Position numbers and translations under genes: made by a program. Below the pieces are notes generated by a model. That model made no database searches. It was not told where the DNA came from and was given only the letters and a program-made list of their open reading frames with translations. From NCBI GenBank assembly GCA_947570515.1, contig CANOUM010000114.1, positions 1 through 5,814 on the forward strand: DNA of 5,814 nucleotides. Direction: 5' to 3'. The stretch is from an uncultured Clostridia bacterium. Its GTDB lineage: Bacteria; Bacillota; Clostridia; Lachnospirales; Bianqueaceae. Below, piece by piece: positions 1 to 5,579 of this stretch (its first letter is position 1; each line of letters opens with the position of its first letter).

Positions 1-1
1 A

Positions 2-169
2 AAGGTGTCCTTTGGACAGGATAAGCTGATAGAGAATTTCCACACCCTGATTGGTGCTATTATAAAGGCAAAACCCGCTGCGGCTAAAGGTCAGTATATC
101 CGCAGCCTGACTCTGAGCTCTACGATGGGCCCCGGAGTTAAGATCAGCCCTGTGCGCGCTGAAGAGTAA
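2..169 (+). CDS. rplA: 50S ribosomal protein L1, C-terminal fragment (5' end outside window)
   Basis: Reading from base 2, 55 codons run to a TAA at 167-169. The peptide contains the run FGQDKLIENFHTLI, then the K-A-K-P-A-A-A-K-G-Q-Y-I stretch, and ends in a S-T-M-G-P-G-V-K-I-S-P segment. This is the conserved C-terminus of bacterial L1, where the chain returns to domain I. L1 forms the mobile L1 stalk by binding 23S rRNA near the E site and in many bacteria also represses its own mRNA; neither property can be judged from this fragment. Its position directly before rplJ matches the usual rplK-rplA-rplJ-rplL-rpoB-rpoC order. No terminator is visible between this stop and the rplJ promoter at 201, so read-through from the L11-L1 transcript into the L10 leader is likely. 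Confidence 0.95.
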   Translation, partial: KVSFGQDKLIENFHTLIGAIIKAKPAAAKGQYIRSLTLSSTMGPGVKISPVRAEE

Positions 170-200
170 AAGCGGCGAAGCTCATTAAGGGAAATGTGGC

Positions 201-229
201 TTGACAAGCCGATATAAGTTTGATATAAT
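201..229 (+). promoter_or_regulatory. Consensus sigma-A type promoter for rplJL
   Basis: TTGACA (201-206) and TATAAT (224-229) both match the housekeeping consensus in all six positions. The spacer is exactly 17 bp, and TG at 221-222 one base before the -10 makes an extended -10 element. The expected transcript start is about 236-238, just before the structured L10 leader. The -35 lies in a short imperfect inverted repeat, GGCTT-GAC-AAGCC (198-210). Such a strong promoter suits the most abundant ribosomal proteins and implies that control is exerted downstream, by attenuation in the leader. Confidence 0.9.
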
Positions 230-236
230 CACTTTC

Positions 237-254
237 GTTGATTGTAAGATCAAC
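237..254 (+). promoter_or_regulatory. 5'-terminal stem-loop of the rplJ leader
   Basis: GTTGAT (237-242) and ATCAAC (249-254) form a perfect 6-bp stem with a 6-nt loop, starting at or within a few bases of the predicted transcript start. It may protect the mRNA 5' end or guide folding of the leader. The ATCAA half can instead pair with TTGAT at 259-263, so this hairpin is one of two local options. The pairing is seen in sequence; the role is inferred. Confidence 0.5.
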
Positions 255-260
255 AGGATT

Positions 261-329
261 GATTATATAACCGGAGACAGCAGGTGGCGTTAGCCGTAAC
301 ATAAACAGGCCTGCCGAGGTATCAAAATC
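261..329 (+). promoter_or_regulatory. L10 leader: autoregulatory mRNA site for the L10-L12 complex
   Basis: The stretch has the hallmark of the bacterial L10 leader family: a 5' strand with AGACAGCAGGTGG (275-287) and a 3' strand CCTGCCGAGGT (310-320). GCAGG (280-284) pairs with CCTGC (310-314). Below it lies an asymmetric purine-rich internal loop with opposed GA steps (276-277 and 316-317), as expected for a kink-turn. ACC (270-272) pairs with GGT (318-320), and GATT (261-264) with AATC (326-329) can close an outer helix. The apex can fold as GGC/GCC (286-288 with 293-295) or as GTTA/TAAC (289-292 with 297-300). In this family, excess L10 bound to L12 dimers recognises the fold; in Bacillus this promotes termination upstream of rplJ. 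The terminator just downstream (350-387) fits the same attenuation design here. Confidence 0.9.
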
Positions 330-349
330 AGATCTTGATGGAGATGATC

Positions 350-387
350 AAAACCCCGTCCCCAGTTACCGGAGCGGGGTTTTCTAT
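350..387 (+). terminator. Intrinsic terminator acting as attenuator in the rplJ leader
   Basis: AAAACCCCG (350-358) and CGGGGTTTT (375-383) form a perfect 9-bp stem. It extends inward by TCC/GGA (359-361 with 371-373) across a bulged G374, leaving a 9-nt loop. The 3' arm supplies TTTT, followed by CTAT, a typical Rho-independent form with a modest U tract. It lies between the L10-binding fold and the rplJ ribosome binding site, so it should set how much transcription enters rplJL. A competing helix is possible: GTAAC (296-300) with GTTAC (365-369), plus CC (294-295) with GG (371-372) across a bulged C370. That would tie the terminator loop to the L10-site apex and is a candidate antiterminator. 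Confidence 0.88.
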
Positions 388-431
388 ATCCTACGGATGA
401 TGAACCGATTTTCCGGTAGCAAAAATCTAAT

Positions 432-438
432 AGGAGGT
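432..438 (+). promoter_or_regulatory. Ribosome binding site that fixes the rplJ start at GTG 448
   Basis: AGGAGGT is a near-complete anti-Shine-Dalgarno match with 9 nt before GTG 448-450. The in-frame ATG pair at 397-402 has no comparable site; it sits 13 bases after the attenuator stem. This decides in favour of the GTG start. Confidence 0.93.
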
Positions 439-447
439 AAAGATAAA

Positions 448-969
448 GTGGCTAAGATTGAAGCAAAACAGGTTGTTGTTGATGAGATTAAGAGCAAACT
501 GGAAAAAGCAGAAGGCGTAGTGCTGGTAAGCTCTCGCGGCTTGACAGTTGCGCAGGATACCGAAATGCGTAAAGCACTGCGTGAGGCTGGTGTGGATTAT
601 AAAGTTTATAAAAACACCATGGTAAACTTTGCTATCAAAGGAACTGCCTTTGAAGCACTGGCGCCTCATTTGGAAGGACCTACTGCTGTTGCGATCAGCT
701 ATGAGGATGCTACAGCAGGCGCGCGTGAACTCGATTCCTTTGTTGCAAAGTTCGAGCCCCTGCAGTTTAAGGGCGGCGTTGTAGCTGGCGAGTATTATGA
801 TGAGAAGGCAATTGAAAAGGTTGCCAAGATTCCTTCAAAGAACGAGCTGCTTTCCAGATTGCTTGGAAGCTTCAAGTCTCCGATGTCTTCCTTTGCACGT
901 GTGGTTAACGAGATTGCAAAGAAAAACGGAGGCACAGCAGAGGCTGCACCCGCAGAAGCTGCTGAATAA
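448..969 (+). CDS. rplJ: 50S ribosomal protein L10 (stalk base)
   Basis: L10 anchors the L7/L12 dimers to the GTPase-associated centre of 23S rRNA together with L11, and in complex with L12 represses its own operon by binding the leader mRNA. From the GTG start the protein has 173 residues, slightly longer than the 165 or so I recall for model species. The N-terminal RNA-binding domain shows the family motifs R-G-L-T-V (30-34) and L-R-E-A-G-V-x-Y-K-V-Y-K-N-T (44-57). The C-terminal helix from about residue 134 (LLSRLLGSF onward) is the expected L12-dimer platform; the number of dimers bound cannot be read safely. A short Ala/Glu-rich tail (about 164-173) follows. An upstream in-frame ATG at 397 would add 17 residues unlike any L10 N-terminus and lacks a ribosome binding site, so I reject it. 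rplL follows after 56 bases with no terminator between. Confidence 0.97.
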   Translation: MAKIEAKQVVVDEIKSKLEKAEGVVLVSSRGLTVAQDTEMRKALREAGVDYKVYKNTMVNFAIKGTAFEALAPHLEGPTAVAISYEDATAGARELDSFVAKFEPLQFKGGVVAGEYYDEKAIEKVAKIPSKNELLSRLLGSFKSPMSSFARVVNEIAKKNGGTAEAAPAEAAE

Positions 970-1011
970 AGTGTACAGCACGTAAGAATTGAAACTTAAT
1001 TAAAAATTTAT

Positions 1012-1016
1012 GGAGG
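1012..1016 (+). promoter_or_regulatory. Ribosome binding site of rplL
   Basis: GGAGG with 9 nt before ATG 1026, in a very A/T-rich stretch (997-1025) likely to be unstructured. An open site of this kind suits the several-fold higher translation that L7/L12 needs relative to L10. Confidence 0.9.
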
Positions 1017-1025
1017 TTTTTTAAA

Positions 1026-1397
1026 ATGGCTAAACTTAGCGTACAAGAGATTATTGATGCTCTGAAAGAGCTTTCTGTTATGGAGCTGAACGAGCTGGTT
1101 ACCGCATGTGAAGAAGAATTCGGCGTATCTGCTGCTGCAGGCGTGATGGTTGCTGCAGGTCCGGCTGCTGCCGCTGAAGAAGAGAAGACAGAGTTTGATG
1201 TTGAGCTGACCGATGCAGGCGCTCAGAAGATCAAAGTTATCAAGGTTGTTCGTGAAATCACAGGTCTGGGTCTGAAAGAGGCTAAGGAACTTGTTGAGTC
1301 CGCTCCTAAAGTATTGAAAGAGGGCGCTAGCAAGGAAGATGCAGAAGCTTTGAAGAAGCAGCTGGAAGAAGTTGGCGCAAAGATTACTTTAAAATAA
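1026..1397 (+). CDS. rplL: 50S ribosomal protein L7/L12
   Basis: This is the multi-copy stalk protein that contacts EF-Tu, EF-G, IF2 and release factors and stimulates their GTPase action. The 123-residue length is standard. Residues 1-34 form the N-terminal dimerisation and L10-binding helical hairpin (Q-E-I-I-D-A-L-K-E-L then L-N-E-L-V). Residues 35-56 are the flexible Ala/Gly/Glu-rich hinge. Residues 57-123 are the globular C-terminal domain, with the conserved K-V-I-K-V-V-R-E-I-T-G-L-G-L-K-E-A-K surface (70-87) that binds translation factors and the E-S-A-P-K-V-L-K-E-G segment (91-100). Nothing is missing. It is probably co-transcribed with rplJ under the same leader; a strong hairpin 26 bases after the stop probably ends most of that transcript. 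Confidence 0.98.
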   Translation: MAKLSVQEIIDALKELSVMELNELVTACEEEFGVSAAAGVMVAAGPAAAAEEEKTEFDVELTDAGAQKIKVIKVVREITGLGLKEAKELVESAPKVLKEGASKEDAEALKKQLEEVGAKITLK

Positions 1398-1423
1398 TCT
1401 TAATCCGAAAATCTAATTTAATC

Positions 1424-1478
1424 ATAAAAATAAATTCCGATGAATCTGCTCAAGTGGGTTCTCGGAATTTATTTTTAT
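1424..1478 (+). terminator. Long hairpin terminator between rplL and rpoB
   Basis: The arms 1424-1440 and 1462-1478 are a perfect 17-bp inverted repeat with an A-rich left arm and a T-rich right arm ending in TTTATTTTTAT. Beyond a bulged T1441 the stem can continue with GAATC (1442-1446) and GGTTC (1457-1461), leaving a 10-nt loop. The GC-containing upper part followed by an A-U lower stem and U-rich 3' side fits an intrinsic terminator, and the A-rich left arm could make it work in both directions. It probably ends or attenuates the rplJL message and lowers rpoBC output relative to the ribosomal proteins. How much read-through occurs cannot be told from sequence. Confidence 0.85.
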
Positions 1479-1486
1479 ATAAATAC

Positions 1487-1515
1487 TTGACATGGCTTGA
1501 CTTCTGTGGTAGCAT
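1487..1515 (+). promoter_or_regulatory. Predicted dedicated promoter for rpoBC
   Basis: TTGACA (1487-1492) is a perfect -35. After exactly 17 bp comes TAGCAT (1510-1515), which keeps the key T1, A2 and T6 of the -10, with TG at 1507-1508 giving an extended -10. The expected start is about 1521-1523. It begins 8 bases past the rplL terminator, where a fresh promoter would be needed. A second -35-like TTGACT (1497-1502) lies 10 bp downstream but has no good -10 at a normal distance. Confidence 0.7.
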
Positions 1516-1552
1516 TGTAAATTGCATTAGATTGCGATTTTATGCTCATACG

Positions 1553-1607
1553 CAGCGTGATGGCAGAAGCTTGCATAATTCTTATTCAAGTTTGTTCCAT
1601 CATGCTG
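1553..1607 (+). promoter_or_regulatory. Stem-loop H1 in the rpoB 5' leader
   Basis: CAGCGTGATGG (1553-1563) pairs with CCATCATGCTG (1597-1607): 11 bp, with one G-U pair. Above a small 3-by-3 internal loop, AAGCTTG (1567-1573) pairs with CAAGTTT (1587-1593), leaving a 13-nt loop. No U tract follows, so it is not a simple terminator. The paired arms are seen directly; a regulatory role is inferred. I do not recognise it as a named RNA family. Confidence 0.6.
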
Positions 1608-1611
1608 TCAT

Positions 1612-1644
1612 TAAAGCTGTTTGTGCGCAGTCCAGACAGCTTTA
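1612..1644 (+). promoter_or_regulatory. Stem-loop H2 in the rpoB 5' leader
   Basis: The arms 1612-1623 and 1633-1644 (TAAAGCTGTTTG and CAGACAGCTTTA) form 12 bp with one G-U pair and a 9-nt loop. It ends 24 nt before the rpoB Shine-Dalgarno site and is followed by AGACC rather than a U run, so termination is unlikely. Its right-arm GACAGC (1635-1640) is also perfectly complementary to GCTGTC (1604-1609) at the edge of H1, giving an alternative fold. Confidence 0.6.
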
Positions 1645-1668
1645 GACCAAAGCAAGATAAATTTAGTC

Positions 1669-1677
1669 AAGGGGTGA
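1669..1677 (+). promoter_or_regulatory. Ribosome binding site of rpoB
   Basis: AAGGGGTGA resembles the full anti-Shine-Dalgarno complement with one base missing and lies 9 nt before ATG 1687. It supports 1687 over the next in-frame ATG at 1735, which would remove the conserved beta N-terminus. Confidence 0.88.
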
Positions 1678-1686
1678 AACGCATTT

Positions 1687-4600
1687 ATGGAAAAAAACCG
1701 TATCCATCCACAACCGTATGGAGACCGTGTGAGAATGTCCTTTGCCAGAGAGAAGAAAGTTCTGCAGATGCCTAATTTATTAGACGTGCAGAAGGATTCT
1801 TATCAGCAGTTTATCAGCGAAGGATTAAAAGAGGTATTCGAAGATATCAATCCAATCACGGACTTTGGCGGTAATTTGTCTTTGGAATTTATTGATTTTA
1901 ATTTAAATTCCGAACCCAAATATACGATACAAGAAGCAAAAGAACGGGATGCTACTTATTCAGCGCCTTTGAAGGTGACGGTTCGTTTGACCAATGAAGA
2001 GACAAAGGAAAAACAAGAGCACGAGATTTTTATGGGCGATTTTCCGCTTATGACAGAAACGGGTACCTTTGTTTTGAATGGTGCTGAGCGTGTAATTGTC
2101 AGTCAGTTAGTGCGTTCCCCTGGCATTTACTATGCAAAATCAATTGACAAAACAGGAAAGCCTTTATTTTCTGCTACCGTTATTCCGAATCGCGGTGCGT
2201 GGCTTGAATATGAGACGGATTCGAATGATATTTTTCATGTACGTGTTGATCGAACCCGAAAAATTCCCGTCACTGTACTGATTCGTGCTTTAGGTGTAGG
2301 TACAGATGCTGAGATTATGGAGCTTTTTGGAGAAAATCCCAAACTATTGGCTACAATTGAACGGGATAATGCCAAAAGCGTAGAAGAAGGCTTAATTGAA
2401 ATTTATAAAAGGATTCGTCCCGGAGAGCCTCCTACAGTAGAGAGCTCTAAGAGCCTTTTGTATTCCATGTTCTATGATGATAAACGGTATAATCTAGCAC
2501 ATGTAGGCCGATATAAGTTTAATAAAAAGCTGGCTTTTCGCAATCGTATTGCCGGGCTTCCGTTAGCCGAGGCAGTTGTGGATCATTCCACCGGAGAAGT
2601 GCTGGCAGAAGAGGGAACGGTTTTGACAATGGATCTGTGCCAGCAGATTCAAAATGCCGGCGTTTCCTATGTGTGGGTGCAGAAGGATGACCAAAAGGTT
2701 AAGGTATTAAGCAATCTGGCGGTGGATATCCATGCCCATTTAGATATTTCAGAAGAAAAACTGCATGAATGCGGTATTACTGAGGATGTTTTTTATCCTG
2801 TGCTGGAAGAAATTCTGGAAAAGGGGTTAGAAGGAGAAGAGCTGTGGGAAATGCTGAAAAAGCGTTCCTATGATTTGGTTCCCCGTCATATTACTTTTGA
2901 GGATATTATGGCGTCCATCAACTATAATCTGAATCTGGAATATGAGATTGGACATGTAGATGATATCGACCATTTAGGAAACAGACGAATTCGCTGCGTG
3001 GGAGAGCTGCTGCAGAATCAGTTCCGGATTGGACTTGCCCGTTTAGAGCGTGTTGTGCGTGAACGTATGACAACGCAGGATGTAGAAGAGGTAACGCCGC
3101 AAAGCCTGATCAATATCCGTCCTGTGACGGCAGCGATCAAAGAATTTTTCGGAAGTTCACAGCTTTCACAGTTTATGGATCAGAACAATCCACTTGCAGA
3201 GCTTACACATAAGAGACGTTTGTCTGCGCTGGGTCCCGGCGGTTTATCACGTGATAGGGCGGGATTTGAGGTGCGAGATGTACACCATTCGCATTATGGG
3301 CGCATGTGTCCGATTGAGACGCCGGAAGGTCCTAATATCGGCTTGATCAATTCTTTAGCTACGTATGCGAGAATCAACCGATATGGATTTATTGAAACAC
3401 CATATCGAATTATTGATAAATCTTCAGGCACGCCCGTGGTGACAAATGAAGTTCGTTATATCACGGCAGATGAAGAGGAAAACTATAAAATCGCGCAGGC
3501 AAATGAGAAACTGGATGAGCAGGGGCATTTCATGCGTGAACGTATCACGGGACGATTCAGAGATGATAACATCGAAATGGATGCCAACGAGATTGATATG
3601 ATGGACGTATCGCCTCGTCAGGTATTTTCGGTGGCCGCATCTTTGGTTCCATTTGTTGAAAATGACGAAGCTTCCCGCGCTCTCATGGGATCTAACATGC
3701 AGCGTCAGGCTGTTCCGCTTCTTGTAACGGAATCTCCGGTTGTAGGTACCGGTATGGAGTACAAAACGGCAATGGATTCCGGTTCCTGTGTGATTGCCAG
3801 AGAAGATGGTATGGTCGAAGAGGTTTCTTCCGATCGTATTGTTGTGCGTAAAGATGACGGCAATATCGATGAATATACGCTGCTTAAATTCCAGCGTCAG
3901 AATCAGAGCACATGCTTTAATCAGCGTCCTATTGTGGATAAAGGCGAGTGTGTCAAGGCTGGCCAGGCGATTGCAGATGGCCCCTCCACAGAGGAAGGTG
4001 AGCTGTCATTGGGCAAAAATGCGCTGATTGGCTTCATGAACTGGGAAGGTTACAATTACGAGGATGCCGTTCTTCTGAGTGAACGTCTGGTAGCCGAGGA
4101 TGTATATACTTCTGTGCATATTGAAGAGTATGAGACCGAAGCAAGGGATACCAAACTTGGACCGGAGGAAATCACACGAGACATCCCCAATGTAGGAGAC
4201 GATGCGCTTAAGGATCTGGATGAGCGTGGAATCATTCGCATTGGAGCCGAAGTGCATGCCGGCGATATTTTAGTTGGTAAAGTAACGCCCAAAGGCGAAA
4301 CAGAGCTTACGGCTGAAGAAAGACTTCTGCGAGCCATTTTCGGAGAAAAAGCCCGCGAGGTGCGCGATACCTCTCTGCGCGTGCCGCATGGAGAAGAAGG
4401 AATTATCGTTGACGTCAAAACATTTACCCGTGAAAACGGAGATGAAATGTCACCGGGCGTAAACGAAACAGTAAGAGTATATATTGCCCACAAGCGCAAG
4501 ATATCTGTGGGAGATAAGATGGCCGGCCGTCATGGTAACAAAGGTGTTGTTTCCCGCGTGCTGCCGGTTGAAGATATGCCGTTCTTACCCAACGGCCGTC

Positions 4601-5562
4601 CGCTTGATATCGTATTGAATCCATTAGGTATTCCGAGCCGTATGAATATTGGACAGGTTTTGGAGGCCCATATGGGACTGGCTTGTAAGGCACTTGGATT
4701 CAAGATTGCGACTCCTATTTTCGACGGTGCCAGCGAGATTGATATCATGGATATGCTGGAGTTGGCCAATGATTATGTCAATATTGAATGGGAGGCATTT
4801 CAGGCCAAATATCAGGATACGCTTGATCCTGAAATTATGAAATATCTGGAAGAAAATCTGGAGCATCGAGCAGAATGGGCCGGTGTACCGATCAGCCGCA
4901 ATGGCAAGCTGCCGCTGCGCGACGGACGTACAGGAGAACAGTTTGATAATCATGTAACGGTTGGGTATATGTATTATTTGAAGCTGCATCATCTGGTCGA
5001 TGATAAGATTCATGCCCGTTCTACAGGTCCTTACTCTCTGGTGACACAGCAGCCGCTCGGAGGTAAGGCACAATTCGGCGGTCAGCGTTTTGGAGAAATG
5101 GAAGTGTGGGCGCTGGAGGCCTATGGCGCAGCTTACACCCTGCAGGAAATTCTGACTGTAAAATCAGATGATATTGTAGGACGTGTAAAGACGTATGAAG
5201 CCATTGTTAAGGGCGAAAATATTCCGGAGCCGGGAGTCCCTGAATCTTTCAAGGTATTGCTTAAAGAGTTGCAGTCTCTGGGACTGGACATTCGAGTGCT
5301 GACAGAGGATGCACAGGAAGTAGAGATTCATGAGGACCTGGGCGATGAAGGAGAAGCAATCGACGTAAACATGGAAGGCCGTGAGGATATCCAGACAGGT
5401 TCCGTGTATTATGAGGATCAGCCGCCGATGGAGGAAGAGCTGATTGATACAGATGAAGAAAATGAAGAAGATTTGGATTTTGAGCCCGACCTTGAAGCAG
5501 GCGGTTATACCGTGGCCGATATTGATACTTTAGATGATCCTATGTTTGGCGAAGACCTATAA
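1687..5562 (+). CDS. rpoB: DNA-directed RNA polymerase subunit beta
   Basis: Beta forms one pincer of RNA polymerase and, with beta', the catalytic centre. The 1291-residue protein is intact. Domains in order: N-terminal protrusion from residue 1 (R-x-S-F-A-R-E-K-K-V-L then P-N-L-L-D-V-Q-K-D-S-Y); lobe in about the second hundred residues; the V-G-R-Y-K-F-N-K-K motif near 275; the rifampicin pocket at 489-520; P-I-E-T-P-E-G-P-N-I-G-L at about 544-555; the G-D-K-M-A-G-R-H-G-N-K-G motif with the conserved lysines K944 and K952 that contact RNA at the active centre; then the beta-clamp segment with H-A-R-S-T-G-P-Y-S-L-V-T-Q-Q-P-L-G-G-K and the final S-F-K-V-L-L-K-E-L. Rifampicin-contact residues match the sensitive type. 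Two lineage features stand out: an enlarged segment at about 1016-1078 and an 86-residue acidic tail (1206-1291). It has its own promoter and a structured leader upstream, and rpoC follows after 17 bases. Confidence 0.99.
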   Translation: MEKNRIHPQPYGDRVRMSFAREKKVLQMPNLLDVQKDSYQQFISEGLKEVFEDINPITDFGGNLSLEFIDFNLNSEPKYTIQEAKERDATYSAPLKVTVRLTNEETKEKQEHEIFMGDFPLMTETGTFVLNGAERVIVSQLVRSPGIYYAKSIDKTGKPLFSATVIPNRGAWLEYETDSNDIFHVRVDRTRKIPVTVLIRALGVGTDAEIMELFGENPKLLATIERDNAKSVEEGLIEIYKRIRPGEPPTVESSKSLLYSMFYDDKRYNLAHVGRYKFNKKLAFRNRIAGLPLAEAVVDHSTGEVLAEEGTVLTMDLCQQIQNAGVSYVWVQKDDQKVKVLSNLAVDIHAHLDISEEKLHECGITEDVFYPVLEEILEKGLEGEELWEMLKKRSYDLVPRHITFEDIMASINYNLNLEYEIGHVDDIDHLGNRRIRCVGELLQNQFRIGLARLERVVRERMTTQDVEEVTPQSLINIRPVTAAIKEFFGSSQLSQFMDQNNPLAELTHKRRLSALGPGGLSRDRAGFEVRDVHHSHYGRMCPIETPEGPNIGLINSLATYARINRYGFIETPYRIIDKSSGTPVVTNEVRYITADEEENYKIAQANEKLDEQGHFMRERITGRFRDDNIEMDANEIDMMDVSPRQVFSVAASLVPFVENDEASRALMGSNMQRQAVPLLVTESPVVGTGMEYKTAMDSGSCVIAREDGMVEEVSSDRIVVRKDDGNIDEYTLLKFQRQNQSTCFNQRPIVDKGECVKAGQAIADGPSTEEGELSLGKNALIGFMNWEGYNYEDAVLLSERLVAEDVYTSVHIEEYETEARDTKLGPEEITRDIPNVGDDALKDLDERGIIRIGAEVHAGDILVGKVTPKGETELTAEERLLRAIFGEKAREVRDTSLRVPHGEEGIIVDVKTFTRENGDEMSPGVNETVRVYIAHKRKISVGDKMAGRHGNKGVVSRVLPVEDMPFLPNGRPLDIVLNPLGIPSRMNIGQVLEAHMGLACKALGFKIATPIFDGASEIDIMDMLELANDYVNIEWEAFQAKYQDTLDPEIMKYLEENLEHRAEWAGVPISRNGKLPLRDGRTGEQFDNHVTVGYMYYLKLHHLVDDKIHARSTGPYSLVTQQPLGGKAQFGGQRFGEMEVWALEAYGAAYTLQEILTVKSDDIVGRVKTYEAIVKGENIPEPGVPESFKVLLKELQSLGLDIRVLTEDAQEVEIHEDLGDEGEAIDVNMEGREDIQTGSVYYEDQPPMEEELIDTDEENEEDLDFEPDLEAGGYTVADIDTLDDPMFGEDL

Positions 5563-5563
5563 G

Positions 5564-5571
5564 AAGGGGGA
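5564..5571 (+). promoter_or_regulatory. Ribosome binding site of rpoC
   Basis: AAGGGGGA starts two bases after the rpoB stop and lies 8 nt before ATG 5580. The 17-base gap is too short for a terminator or a separate promoter here, so rpoB and rpoC are co-transcribed and probably translationally coupled. Confidence 0.85.
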
Positions 5572-5579
5572 ACGCGTAG

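Noticed and set aside
198..210. GGCTT-GAC-AAGCC as an operator for a repressor or as the rplA terminator.
   Set aside because: The arms are only 5 bp with a 3-nt centre and no U tract, and the match is largely imposed by the -35 hexamer; no second copy supports an operator.
427..669. Reverse-strand frame of 80 codons opposite the start of rplJ.
   Set aside because: It lies opposite conserved L10 codons and has no visible translation signals.
797..985. Forward out-of-frame frame of 62 codons over the 3' end of rplJ.
   Set aside because: Shadow of rplJ in another frame; no ribosome binding site and no sensible product.
1497..1525. TTGACT at 1497-1502 as the -35 of a second rpoB promoter.
   Set aside because: At 16 to 18 bp downstream the sequence reads AAATTGCA, a poor -10; the TTGACA at 1487 with TAGCAT is clearly better.
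1633..1652. H2 as an intrinsic terminator in front of rpoB.
   Set aside because: The bases after the stem are AGACCAAAGC, with no U tract, and a terminator there would need a U run to act.
1454..1775. Two small forward frames (1454-1645 and 1542-1775) in and past the rplL-rpoB gap, possible leader peptide genes.
   Set aside because: Neither start has a convincing ribosome binding site, the first overlaps the terminator hairpin and the promoter, the second runs into rpoB in another frame, and the peptides show no recognisable pattern. The base pairing there explains the sequence better.
4006..5073. Several overlapping reverse-strand frames within rpoB, up to 149 codons.
   Set aside because: They mirror the codon structure of a highly conserved gene, lack ribosome binding sites and promoters, and give unrecognisable Cys/Ser/Arg-rich or low-quality peptides.
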